Shown: piece by piece, positions 1-7,653 of the stretch
Layout of the letters: each line of letters starts with the position of its first letter
Numbering within the stretch: position 1 is the stretch's first letter
Made by a program: the position numbers and the translations under genes
Notes under the pieces: generated by a model
Seen by the model: only the letters and a program-made list of their open reading frames with translations
Databases searched by the model: none
What the model was told of the DNA's origin: nothing
NCBI GenBank assembly: GCA_903904275.1
Contig: CAIVBX010000294.1
Location: forward strand, 1 to 12,508
DNA length: 12,508 nucleotides
From: an uncultured Pseudomonadota bacterium
Lineage (GTDB): Bacteria; Pseudomonadota; Gammaproteobacteria; Methylococcales; Methylomonadaceae
Reading direction: 5' to 3'

Positions 1-2
1 AT

Positions 3-767
3 GTTAGCCGTGTAGCACATAACATAGGCATTTCAACCAGTGAAATAGATAACAAAGGTTGCTGTTCTTGGGCAATTTTGACGGTTAAAGGTGGAAATGG
101 TCCTGATCGTTCTGTTTTAGTTGAAGGCGAATTAACTAAATCGACGCTCAAAATGTTGCAAAATTTTCGCCGTATTTATCAAAATTTAGTGATTTTGCAT
201 GATGCAAAAGAGCGTGATGTTTTAACAACTTTGCCAAATCGGCAATCACTTGATTCACGTTTAATGCAGGTTTGCCAACATTATTGCGATTATCCTATTT
301 CTGACAAAATTCTCGATAAAAGTTCATGGATTGCAATTTTGGACATCGACCATTTCAAACGCATCAATGATAATTTTGGGCATTTGTACGGTGACGAAGT
401 GTTGTTGATTTTCAGTCAGATTATGGGCATCAAATTTCGTTATAACGATTTTTTGTTTCGATTTGGTGGCGAAGAATTTGTGGTTGTGTTGAATTTAGCG
501 ACACAAGAAATGGCTTTGACGGCATTTGATCGTTTTCGAGAAGCCATTGAAGAATATCATTTTGCAACTGTAGGAAAAGTTACTGTTAGCATTGGCGTAA
601 CACACGTTGATAATGCGGCAATGCCAAGTGTGCTTTTAGATCGCGCAGACAAAGCCCTTTATTACGCAAAAGAACATGGTCGAAATCAAGTTGTTTTATT
701 TGAAGCAATACCTGAATTAGTCGCTGCCGAAAAAGACGATGATGGCGGCGAAATTGAATTATTTTAA
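3..767 (+). CDS. GGDEF-domain diguanylate cyclase, C-terminal part (5' end outside window)
   Basis: This protein very likely makes cyclic di-GMP from two GTP. The reading frame is open to the left edge (first full codon at base 3), so the gene starts outside the window. A TTG at 78 is only an internal codon. In the visible 254 residues the GGDEF domain covers roughly 65-235. It begins with DVLTTLPNR (72-80), contains the metal/substrate segment DIDHFKRIND, and has an intact active-site GGEEF at 155-159. An RxxD inhibitory site (R146, D149) sits five residues before it, so product feedback inhibition is expected. Residues before about 60 include a likely helical linker (around KMLQNFRRIYQNL), and the upstream sensory part is not visible. 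The stop is 10 bases before the next gene and overlaps that gene's ribosome binding site (AAGGA, 766-770), so the two are probably co-transcribed. A functional link to sugar biosynthesis is not obvious. The domain call is firm; the input signal is unknown. Confidence 0.93.
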   Translation, partial: VSRVAHNIGISTSEIDNKGCCSWAILTVKGGNGPDRSVLVEGELTKSTLKMLQNFRRIYQNLVILHDAKERDVLTTLPNRQSLDSRLMQVCQHYCDYPISDKILDKSSWIAILDIDHFKRINDNFGHLYGDEVLLIFSQIMGIKFRYNDFLFRFGGEEFVVVLNLATQEMALTAFDRFREAIEEYHFATVGKVTVSIGVTHVDNAAMPSVLLDRADKALYYAKEHGRNQVVLFEAIPELVAAEKDDDGGEIELF

Positions 768-777
768 GGATTAAAAA

Positions 778-1710
778 ATGCAAAAATTAAAATGTGCAGT
801 AATTGGAACAGGTTATTTAGGTAAATTTCATGCAGAAAAATATGCAAATTTGCCAGATTGTGAATTAGTTGCGGTTGTTGATATAAACGAAGAAACCGCT
901 AAAACAATTGCCGAAAAACACAACGCACAAGCCTTGACGGATTACACAACGCTTTTAGGAAAAGTAGATGCCGTGAGTATCGTTGTGCCGACAACATTAC
1001 ATTATCAAGTTGCAAAAGATTTTTTGAACGCAGGCGCACATGTTTTAATTGAAAAACCCATTACAACCACTGTTGAACAAGCTGATGAATTGATTGCGAT
1101 TGCAAAAGAAAAAAATTTAATTCTGCAAGTGGGACATTTAGAACGTTTTAATCCTGCGGTTTTGGCATTAGACAAAGATGAAAAACCGTTGTTTATTGAA
1201 TCGCACCGTTTATCGCCTTTCAATCCTCGCGCTAATGATGTTAGCGTGGTTTTAGATTTAATGATTCATGACATCGATATTATTTTGGCATTGGTAAATT
1301 CAGAAGTGGTGAAAATCGATGCCAGCGGCACAGCCGTTTTAACCAAAGGGACAGACATTGCAAATACGCGTTTAACGTTTAAAAATGGTTGTGTTGCCAA
1401 TGTCACAGCAAGCCGAATCAGTATGAAACTTGAACGTAAAATGCGTTTGTTCCGTCCAAGTTCGTATGCGTCCGTGGATTTTCAAAATCGGATTTTGCAG
1501 AAATATCGCACAGGCGACAAAGAAATGTTTCCTGGTGTGCCTGAAATTTTGAGCGAAGAAGCAACCTTTGAAACTAGCGACGCGCTCATGGCAGAGATTC
1601 AACAATTTATTAGCTGTATTCAAACAGGTCAGCAACCTTTAGTGACTGGTGAAGCAGCGCGTTTAGCATTGGCGACCGCGATAAAAATTACCGAATTATT
1701 AGAGTTATAA
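778..1710 (+). CDS. gnnA: Gfo/Idh/MocA-family oxidoreductase, GnnA-like UDP-GlcNAc 3-dehydrogenase
   Basis: This is an NAD(P)-dependent sugar dehydrogenase of 310 residues, full length for the family. The N-terminal Rossmann fold shows GTGYLG (10-15) and an acidic residue ending strand 2 (VVD, 33-35). The family EKP motif is at 92-94, followed by VGHLERFNPA (118-127). A catalytic-type histidine lies in DLMIHDID (H164). The GYLGKFHAEKYA start and the VGHLERFNPA segment resemble the GnnA group as I remember it, which oxidises the 3-OH of UDP-GlcNAc. They look unlike WbpB-type UDP-GlcNAcA dehydrogenases. The start at 778 has AAGGA seven bases upstream. The stop is 13 bases before the acyltransferase gene, and a GnnB-like aminotransferase follows that, which is the partner expected to aminate the 3-keto product. 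The family is certain. The exact substrate is inferred from resemblance and neighbourhood; another nucleotide-sugar substrate remains possible. Confidence 0.8.
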   Translation: MQKLKCAVIGTGYLGKFHAEKYANLPDCELVAVVDINEETAKTIAEKHNAQALTDYTTLLGKVDAVSIVVPTTLHYQVAKDFLNAGAHVLIEKPITTTVEQADELIAIAKEKNLILQVGHLERFNPAVLALDKDEKPLFIESHRLSPFNPRANDVSVVLDLMIHDIDIILALVNSEVVKIDASGTAVLTKGTDIANTRLTFKNGCVANVTASRISMKLERKMRLFRPSSYASVDFQNRILQKYRTGDKEMFPGVPEILSEEATFETSDALMAEIQQFISCIQTGQQPLVTGEAARLALATAIKITELLEL

Positions 1711-1723
1711 AGGTTGTAACAAA

Positions 1724-2893
1724 ATGAATCCAGTAAGTATTTATCCAGTCATTTCTGCTTTGACACTTGCCATCATTATTTCTTTTCTTTTTGGAAAAAG
1801 AAGACATGTTTTGAAAGCCGCTTCTGGACGATTTGTTTCGATTGATGGACTGCGAGGTTATCTTGCTTTTTTTGTATTTTTACATCATTCCGCAATTTGG
1901 TATTTCTTTTTGAGAACTGAAAAATGGGACGTTCCGCCGTCGCATTTATATACACATCTTGGACAAAGTAGCGTTGTTCTTTTTTTTATGATTACGGGTT
2001 TTCTTTTTTCAACAAAACTCATCAATGGAAAAAATAAGCCAATTGATTGGATGCGGCTTTATGTATCACGCATTATGCGGCTAGCTCCGTTATATTTTTT
2101 CATGCTTTCATTGGTCATCATTATCGCGGCGACATTATCAAATTTTGTTTTAAATGAACCTTTAATTGAGTTAGTTAAAGAAATTTTGAGATGGTCAACT
2201 TTTACTGTTTTGGGTACACCTGATTTAAACGGTATAAGTAAAACAGCTCATATTATTGCAGATGTAACTTGGTCGTTGCCGTATGAATGGCTTTTTTATT
2301 TTTCGTTACCATTGTTGGCTATTTTCATTCGCATTATTCCGCCTTATCCATATTTATTTTTTAGCCTGATTTTTATCGCCGCCATGTTTTGTGGAAGAAA
2401 TCTTAATTTATATCATTTAGTTTCTTTCAGTGGTGGAATTACAGCGGCATTTTTTGTTAGACGGGAAAATTTCACCCATTTTTTAAATGGCAAAATTGGC
2501 GCATTTTTAATTTTGCTCGCTATCGCTGCGATAATAAATTTTGATACCGCTTATTGTTTACCAGCCTTATTTTTATTAACAATTGTCTTCATAATTATTG
2601 CTAGTGGAAATACATTTTTTGGAATACTTAGTCATTCAGTATCTCTATTTTTAGGCGAAATGGCATACAGCATTTATCTTTTGCATGGAATTGTATTATT
2701 CGTCACGTTTAAATTTATTATTGGATTCCAATATGCCGCATCACTTACCGCAATTGAACATTGGTTGGTCATAATGGGATGTACGGTATTTTTGATTCCA
2801 CTTTGTTTTACAACTTTTTATTTCATAGAAACACCAGGAATGCAAGCAACATCAAAAGTAAATGAATGGCTACATACTTTTAAATCCAAATAA
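1724..2893 (+). CDS. Membrane acyltransferase, family 3 (OafA/NolL type)
   Basis: This 389-residue, very hydrophobic protein belongs to the acyltransferase-3 family of integral membrane enzymes. These usually transfer acetyl or other acyl groups to surface glycans such as O-antigen, peptidoglycan or exopolysaccharide. A first membrane segment lies at about 7-24. The family signature then follows: DGLRG (41-45), the paired histidines H54-H55 at the start of the next helix, a phenylalanine-rich helix ending in ITGF (90-93), RLYVSRIMRLAP (111-122), and W183/E188 in SLPYEW. About ten membrane segments run to FIETPG near the C-terminus. No periplasmic SGNH domain is attached. The start has AAAGG about ten bases upstream. 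The gene lies between the GnnA- and GnnB-like genes, so a lipopolysaccharide-related acceptor is plausible but unproven. One sampled 60-base line (2581-2640) is 27% GC, lower than lines in both neighbours. This partly reflects Phe/Ile-rich codons. Confidence 0.88.
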   Translation: MNPVSIYPVISALTLAIIISFLFGKRRHVLKAASGRFVSIDGLRGYLAFFVFLHHSAIWYFFLRTEKWDVPPSHLYTHLGQSSVVLFFMITGFLFSTKLINGKNKPIDWMRLYVSRIMRLAPLYFFMLSLVIIIAATLSNFVLNEPLIELVKEILRWSTFTVLGTPDLNGISKTAHIIADVTWSLPYEWLFYFSLPLLAIFIRIIPPYPYLFFSLIFIAAMFCGRNLNLYHLVSFSGGITAAFFVRRENFTHFLNGKIGAFLILLAIAAIINFDTAYCLPALFLLTIVFIIIASGNTFFGILSHSVSLFLGEMAYSIYLLHGIVLFVTFKFIIGFQYAASLTAIEHWLVIMGCTVFLIPLCFTTFYFIETPGMQATSKVNEWLHTFKSK

Positions 2894-2950
2894 ATTGCTA
2901 TCATTTCATCTGTAACAAATACTCAATCACAACATTATTTAGGAAAAATT

Positions 2951-4042
2951 ATGATTCCAATGGTCAACCTCAAAGCACAATACGCAGAAATCAAAGACGA
3001 AGTCGAGCGCGGCTTGGCAGAAACTATCGAAAATTGCAGCTTCATTTTAGGCGCGAATGTTCAAGCGTTTGAACGTGAAGCCGCAGAATATCTTGGTGTA
3101 AAACACGCGATTGGCGTAGCGTCTGGCACAGATGCGTTGCATTTAGCGTTAATTGCGGAAGGCATTTCGACTGGTGATGAAGTGATTACCACGCCATTCA
3201 CGTTTATTGCGACTGCCGAAGCGATTAAATACGTCGGCGCAATTCCTGTATTTGTTGATATTGACCCGCGCACATTCAACATTTGTCCTAAAGCCATCGA
3301 AGCCGCCATTACACCCAAAACCAAAGCGATTATGCCCGTGCATTTATTTGGTCAACCTGCCGATATGACAGCAATTTCAGCGTTGTGTGAAAAACATAAT
3401 TTGAAGTTAATTGAAGATTGTTGCCAATCGTTTGGCGCGAGCATCAATGGCAAACAAACTGGCGCAATTGGTCATGCGGCAGGATTTAGTTTTTTTCCAA
3501 GCAAAAATTTGGGCGCGTTTGGTGATGGCGGTTTAACAACCACGAATTGTGACGAAACCGCAGCGAAAATTCGTCAACTTCGCAATCACGGCTCAGATGT
3601 CCGTTATTATCATGACATTATTGGCTACAACAGTCGTTTAGACGAAATGCAAGCCGTTGTTTTACGCGCTAAATTGAAACATATCGACAAATACAATCAA
3701 GGTCGTCGTCGTGTCGCGCATTTGTATTCAGAATTGCTCGCAGGTTTACCACTTGAAACGCCATTTGAAGATGATTTAGGCGAACACGTTTATCATCAAT
3801 ACACGTTGCTTTGCGACAGACGCGATGACGTGATGGCGGCGTTACAAGCAAAGCAAATTGGTTGCGCGGTTTATTATCCTGTACCGTTGCATCAACAAAA
3901 AGCGTTTGAACAAGAATGTGCGGGAATGGTGTTACCGATTACAGAATCAGTGATGAAACGGTGTTTTTCGTTACCGATTTGTCCGTTCTTAACCGATGAT
4001 GAAATTCATGAAATTTGTGACGTGATTAAAAGCGTTTTCTAA
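2951..4042 (+). CDS. gnnB: DegT/DnrJ/EryC1/StrS aminotransferase, GnnB-like
   Basis: This is a 363-residue PLP-dependent nucleotide-sugar aminotransferase, full length for the family. It opens with the typical MIPMVNLKAQY. It contains the cofactor-phosphate loop ASGTDALH (57-64), the ring-stacking and pyridine-N contacts around EDCCQSFGA (D156, Q159), and the Schiff-base lysine K185 in FFPSKNLGAFGDGG. NSRLDEMQA follows at 227-235. GnnB uses L-glutamate to aminate UDP-3-keto-GlcNAc, giving UDP-GlcNAc3N, the precursor of amide-linked lipid A. Closely similar enzymes are WbpE (2,3-diaminouronate pathway) and QdtB/FdtB (3-amino-3,6-dideoxyhexoses). The GnnA-like dehydrogenase upstream favours the GnnB reading. 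The start has AGGA at 2941-2944, six bases before the ATG. A 57-base gap separates it from the acyltransferase gene; it holds only a weak promoter-like arrangement. GC is higher here (50% in the sampled line 3181-3240) than in the preceding gene. Confidence 0.82.
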   Translation: MIPMVNLKAQYAEIKDEVERGLAETIENCSFILGANVQAFEREAAEYLGVKHAIGVASGTDALHLALIAEGISTGDEVITTPFTFIATAEAIKYVGAIPVFVDIDPRTFNICPKAIEAAITPKTKAIMPVHLFGQPADMTAISALCEKHNLKLIEDCCQSFGASINGKQTGAIGHAAGFSFFPSKNLGAFGDGGLTTTNCDETAAKIRQLRNHGSDVRYYHDIIGYNSRLDEMQAVVLRAKLKHIDKYNQGRRRVAHLYSELLAGLPLETPFEDDLGEHVYHQYTLLCDRRDDVMAALQAKQIGCAVYYPVPLHQQKAFEQECAGMVLPITESVMKRCFSLPICPFLTDDEIHEICDVIKSVF

Positions 4043-4052
4043 CATGTTCTAA

Positions 4053-4085
4053 AAAAGCTAACAAGTTTTGAATTTGTTAGCTTTT
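4053..4085. terminator. Bidirectional intrinsic terminator between convergent arms
   Basis: A perfect 12-bp stem (AAAAGCTAACAA at 4053-4064 pairing with TTGTTAGCTTTT at 4074-4085) encloses a 9-base loop. On the minus strand the stem ends in a run of six T (complement of 4051-4056), a good intrinsic terminator for the leftward signalling operon. On the plus strand the stem ends in four T, a weaker terminator for the gnn arm. It starts 11 bases after the gnnB stop, and its edge overlaps the stop codon of the opposing GGDEF gene (4084-4086). The stem is AT-rich, so its strength is uncertain. Confidence 0.85.
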
Positions 4086-5364
4086 AAAACCAACAAATTT
4101 TGTTACGTCCCGATTCTTTCGCGGCATACAACGCAGTATCAGCATGATTTAACGTTATTTCACCATTCGCATTTTCTTTTGTAAGTAATGCCGCGCCAAT
4201 ACTCACGGTGAATTGCACATCGCCTTTCGGTGTAGCGATGACAATTTCGGAAACTTGTGTGCGTAACCGTTCTGCCATGATGGTGGCATCATTTCGATTG
4301 GTGCTAGGCAATAAAATGACGAATTCTTCTCCGCCTAAACGTGCAGGAATATCGATGCCACGCGATTGTTTTTTCATGATATTTGCAAATTCTTTTAACG
4401 CTTCATCACCGATTGCATGTCCGTAAGTATCGTTAATACGTTTGAAAAAATCCAAATCTAACATCAACAGTGTTGCACAATCGTTTGAACGTAAAATACG
4501 CTCAGATTCGATAGCCAATCGTTCCAAAAATGCACGCCGATTAAACAAACCCGTTAGTGAATCTGTATTTGCTAACTTGTGTAACATATTTTCAAGAGCT
4601 TTGCGTTCAGTAATATCTTGTTTTACACCGATGAAATTGATGATTTCACCGCGTGCATTTTCTACAGGTGAAATACTGAGTTCTTCATGATACAAACTGC
4701 CATTTTTACGTTTGTTAATAATTTCACCGCGCCAATGTCGTTTCGCTAGCAATCTGTCCCACATTTTTTGGTAAAACTCTTTGTTTTGTATATTAGATTT
4801 CACCAATTCACTGGGCTTACTACCAATAATTTCATCTAGTTCGTAACCTGTTAAACGGCTAAAAGCAGGATTTACCCATTTAATGACGGCATTGCTGTCA
4901 GTAATGACAATGCCATTTGCTGCTGCGTTCAACGCGGCAACTAATAATTTATTGTGCGCTTCCATTTCTGCACGAAGCAACGTGTAACGAATTACACGGA
5001 TTAAACCATCAAAGCAACAACCACAATCGCCTTTTATCATGTAATCATTCGCGCCTGCTTTGAGTGCAGAAAGTGCAAAATCGGTGTCACATCGACCTGT
5101 CAGAATCACGATTGGAATTTCACCACAAATCTGTCTTGCGATTTCAACAGTTTGCAATCCTTCTGAATCAGGCAGCGATAAATCCAGCAATAACAAATCA
5201 AAAGAAGCCGCGTTAAATGCTTCTTTCGTTGCTTTTAAAGATTCTACCCAGGTGACTTCAAATTGAATTTCGCGAGTTTCTTTTAATGTTTTTTTGACTA
5301 AGTAAGCATCTCCCGCTTCATCTTCAACAAGCAAAACACGAATAGACTGAACAGGTTCGCTCAT
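4084..5364 (-). CDS. Response regulator diguanylate cyclase (REC-PAS-GGDEF)
   Basis: This is a 426-residue cytoplasmic protein that probably converts phosphorylation by a partner kinase into c-di-GMP synthesis. The receiver domain (about 8-128) has the acidic pair E14/D15, phospho-acceptor D61 (LLLLDLSLPD), T89 and K111, all intact. A PAS domain (about 137-255) ends in the usual DITERK. The GGDEF domain (about 262-426) has DSLTGLFNR, DLDFFKRIND and GGEEF at 344-348. An RxxD inhibitory site is at R335/D338. A CGCC cysteine cluster (114, 116, 117) follows the conserved lysine of the receiver and is unusual. The ATG overlaps the stop of the upstream response regulator gene by four bases (ATGA), and an AAGG lies about nine bases upstream, so translation is probably coupled. 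It is the last gene of the leftward array, and its stop lies in the terminator stem. The likely input is one of the two histidine kinases upstream. Confidence 0.95.
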   Translation of the reverse strand: MSEPVQSIRVLLVEDEAGDAYLVKKTLKETREIQFEVTWVESLKATKEAFNAASFDLLLLDLSLPDSEGLQTVEIARQICGEIPIVILTGRCDTDFALSALKAGANDYMIKGDCGCCFDGLIRVIRYTLLRAEMEAHNKLLVAALNAAANGIVITDSNAVIKWVNPAFSRLTGYELDEIIGSKPSELVKSNIQNKEFYQKMWDRLLAKRHWRGEIINKRKNGSLYHEELSISPVENARGEIINFIGVKQDITERKALENMLHKLANTDSLTGLFNRRAFLERLAIESERILRSNDCATLLMLDLDFFKRINDTYGHAIGDEALKEFANIMKKQSRGIDIPARLGGEEFVILLPSTNRNDATIMAERLRTQVSEIVIATPKGDVQFTVSIGAALLTKENANGEITLNHADTALYAAKESGRNKICWF

Positions 5365-5813
5365 ACTTTATGACCTTGAGGCAAACGTACAAGCGTGAAC
5401 CAGTATTCACCAAGTTGATGAATAGCATTGATAAATTGTGTCATATCGACAGGTTTTGAAATATAACTTGATGCACCAAGTTGATAAGAACGAACAACAT
5501 CTGTTTCCACGTCAGACGTTGTTAAAACAATCACGGGAATATCGTTAAGCAGTGGATTAGCTTTTAATTCAATTAAGAATTCACAGCCGTTCATGCGTGG
5601 CATATTTAAATCAAGAAAAATTAAATCAGGACGAGGGGCTTTTTCGTATTTTCCTTTTTTTTCTAAAAAATCCAATCCTTCGCGTCCGTCAACGACATGA
5701 TGCAAATTCGCTAAGATTCTTCCTTCTCTTAATGCCATTTTGACTAAATAAGCATCAGCAGGTTCATCTTCTAATAATAAAATTTCAACCGCATTTGAGT
5801 GGTCAGTAATCAT
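5361..5813 (-). CDS. Single-domain response regulator, Rcp1 type
   Basis: This is a stand-alone receiver of 150 residues with no output domain, like Rcp1, the partner of the cyanobacterial phytochrome kinase Cph1. Conserved residues are all present: acidic pair E15/D16 (LLLEDEPAD), phospho-acceptor D68 (IFLDLNMP), T98 (IVLTTS) and K120 (YISKPVD). The loop between strands 2 and 3 (FLEKKGKYEKAPRPD) and the C-terminal LGEYWFTLVRLP are typical of the Rcp1 group. I chose the second ATG (5813) because a GGA lies eight bases before it, but only two bases before the first ATG (5819). The first ATG would add two residues. It follows the CHASE kinase gene and overlaps the REC-PAS-GGDEF gene by four bases. 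It probably relays or competes for phosphate between the two kinases and the cyclase, or signals by protein contact. The family call is firm; the partner is inferred from position. Confidence 0.94.
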   Translation of the reverse strand: MITDHSNAVEILLLEDEPADAYLVKMALREGRILANLHHVVDGREGLDFLEKKGKYEKAPRPDLIFLDLNMPRMNGCEFLIELKANPLLNDIPVIVLTTSDVETDVVRSYQLGASSYISKPVDMTQFINAIHQLGEYWFTLVRLPQGHKV

Positions 5814-5821
5814 TAACATTT

Positions 5822-5824
5822 TCC
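5822..5824 (-). promoter_or_regulatory. Ribosome binding site deciding the start of the response regulator
   Basis: Read on the minus strand the sequence is GGA, within ACGGAAA. It sits eight bases before the ATG at 5813 and only two before the ATG at 5819, so the inner ATG is the better start. The match to the anti-Shine-Dalgarno sequence is short. Confidence 0.4.
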
Positions 5825-5850
5825 GTTACAACAAAATATAAAAATAAAAT

Positions 5851-7647
5851 TTAAGGGAGCGCAGGTAAATCAAATACAACTGTTGTACCTCCGCCAGTGT
5901 TTTCAAATAATTTCACCGAACCGTTACAACTTTCCACAATACGTTTCACAATTGCTAATCCCACGCCTGTCGATTCTTGATTAGCATTGACTTGCAAACG
6001 TTCAAAAACTAAAAGAACACGCTCTCGATATTGAGCAGGAATACCAATACCGTTATCTTCAACATAACAAAAAATTCGTGAACCTTTTTGTTCACAATAA
6101 ATGCGTATTTTGGGAAAACAATTAGGTCGCCGATAACTTAAAGCGTTACCAAGTAAGATATTAAAAATGTCATATAAACGCGGTCTATCAATCATCACGG
6201 CTGGCAAATTCATTTCATAATCCATAGATGCTTGCGTTTTGTGAATAAAATCAGCCTGATATTTTATGACTTTTTCGAGTATTTCGGTTAAAAAAACCGC
6301 CGCAACTTCTGCGCGTGGTGCGGTTGCGGCAAGATAAAGTTGAATATCTCGTACTAATGCTCGTTGTCTTAATGCGCTTTGTTCAATGAAATTTAATGAA
6401 TTGGCAATATCTTCATTTTCTGCCGTGACAAATACTAATTCATGTCGTAATCGTTGAACAAAACTGACTAATCGTCGTGAAGGTTCTTGTAAATGATGAG
6501 CTGAAACCGTAGTAAATTGCAGTAAATCGGCATTGGTTAATGCTAATTTTGTTTCTTGTTCACGCACTTGTTTTGTGAGTTCAAACGCTATTTTTTGGGC
6601 ATTTTTTTGAAGCAAAAAATAAGACCGTGATAAAAAAAACAGCAATAAACTGATGAGCGTACCTACACTTGCCGCAATCCAAATTTGGCTGTTACCGAAC
6701 TTTTTTTCAGGGTTTTCAAATTGTTCAAAATAAAGTGTCCATGTTGTACCAAACAGTTCTGTTCGTATTTTCGACGTAAAAACGGGCGACTTGTCCGATA
6801 AAATATCGCTACTTTGATAAAGCAAATTTTCATCTGTCATTTGCTCGCCATCGTACACCTGCAACTGTAAATTTACATCGTTGGCATCAAGCGTATTTAA
6901 AACAATGTTACGCAGCAAATCAGTCATCCGAAAAGGACAATAAACCCAACCAAATAATGCGTCATGACGTTGTTGAAGTGTGTCGAGTGGTTTATTTTTC
7001 TGGAAAACAGGTGCGTACATGAGCGTTCCTGCTTGTACGTTGGTTTCGGTTTCTTGAAGTAAAAGCACTTTGCCTGATAACGCCACATCATCGTTGTCAA
7101 CCGCGCGACTCATCGCAATTCGACGCACAGGTTCAGAATACATATCGTAACCAAACGCGCGTAAATTGCGGTCACTAAACGGCTCTATGTAAATGATGGA
7201 TGTATAAGCCTCACGATTGCCTTCAGGTTTGACACGATAATCAGGAAAACCTTCTTTGCGGACATTTTCCTCATGTGTTTTGAGTTGTTCAGGTTTAATC
7301 CAAAGCGAAAATCCCAACGCTTGAACACCGTCTAAATCACGAGAAAAACTTAATCGCTTTACATATCTTTGCCATTCATCACGAGTCACATCTTCTGATG
7401 CTTCAAACATCGCAACACCACTGAGTAACATTTGTTTTTGTTTATTGAGGCGTGTTTCGATTCTGACTTGAATTTCTTTGCAATGTAAATCGAATTTTTG
7501 TTGTTCATGCGACTCTATATCAACTTGAATGTAATAACTCAAAATGCCTGTGAGCAAGAAACCGCTAAATAAAATTAACCATGCAAGAATTAACAAACTA
7601 TTCACGCGGATTTTTTCATAAAACGTTTGGTTGTGAATTTCTTGCAT
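5851..7647 (-). CDS. CHASE-domain sensor histidine kinase
   Basis: This is a 598-residue membrane kinase. A membrane segment at about 18-40 and a second at about 322-345 enclose a periplasmic CHASE domain (about 70-270). CHASE hallmarks are EWQRYVKRL, IIYIEPFSDRN, AFGYDMYSEPVRR and the following RAVDNDDVALSGKV. CHASE domains bind small ligands, including cytokinins in plant receptors; the ligand here is unknown. A helical linker (346-376) leads to the dimerisation/phosphorylation region with AHHLQEP (383-389). H384 is the expected phospho-acceptor, but the usual next residue Asp is replaced by H385. The ATPase domain is complete: N501 (LLGNAL), DNGIG (531-535), VFERL (548-552) and GVGLAI (561-566). 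No receiver is attached, consistent with the separate Rcp1-type regulator just downstream. The start lies 6 bases after the preceding kinase's stop with no clear Shine-Dalgarno sequence, suggesting coupled translation. The domain calls are strong; kinase activity with the altered H-box is likely but untested. Confidence 0.93.
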   Translation of the reverse strand: MQEIHNQTFYEKIRVNSLLILAWLILFSGFLLTGILSYYIQVDIESHEQQKFDLHCKEIQVRIETRLNKQKQMLLSGVAMFEASEDVTRDEWQRYVKRLSFSRDLDGVQALGFSLWIKPEQLKTHEENVRKEGFPDYRVKPEGNREAYTSIIYIEPFSDRNLRAFGYDMYSEPVRRIAMSRAVDNDDVALSGKVLLLQETETNVQAGTLMYAPVFQKNKPLDTLQQRHDALFGWVYCPFRMTDLLRNIVLNTLDANDVNLQLQVYDGEQMTDENLLYQSSDILSDKSPVFTSKIRTELFGTTWTLYFEQFENPEKKFGNSQIWIAASVGTLISLLLFFLSRSYFLLQKNAQKIAFELTKQVREQETKLALTNADLLQFTTVSAHHLQEPSRRLVSFVQRLRHELVFVTAENEDIANSLNFIEQSALRQRALVRDIQLYLAATAPRAEVAAVFLTEILEKVIKYQADFIHKTQASMDYEMNLPAVMIDRPRLYDIFNILLGNALSYRRPNCFPKIRIYCEQKGSRIFCYVEDNGIGIPAQYRERVLLVFERLQVNANQESTGVGLAIVKRIVESCNGSVKLFENTGGGTTVVFDLPALP

Positions 7648-7653
7648 GGTTTA

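Noticed and set aside
78..767. Start of the first GGDEF gene at the TTG at 78
   Set aside because: The frame is open to the left edge with protein-like sequence (ISTSEIDNKGCCSWAIL) and no ribosome binding site near 78, so the gene is cut by the window and not short.
2895..2923. Possible sigma-70 promoter before gnnB (TTGCTA, 17 bases, AATACT)
   Set aside because: Both hexamers match the consensus at only four of six positions, which is common by chance in AT-rich DNA. Not listed as a feature.
3061..3343. Overlapping minus-strand open frames opposite gnnB
   Set aside because: They lie entirely over the conserved PLP-enzyme core of gnnB and have no recognisable protein features.
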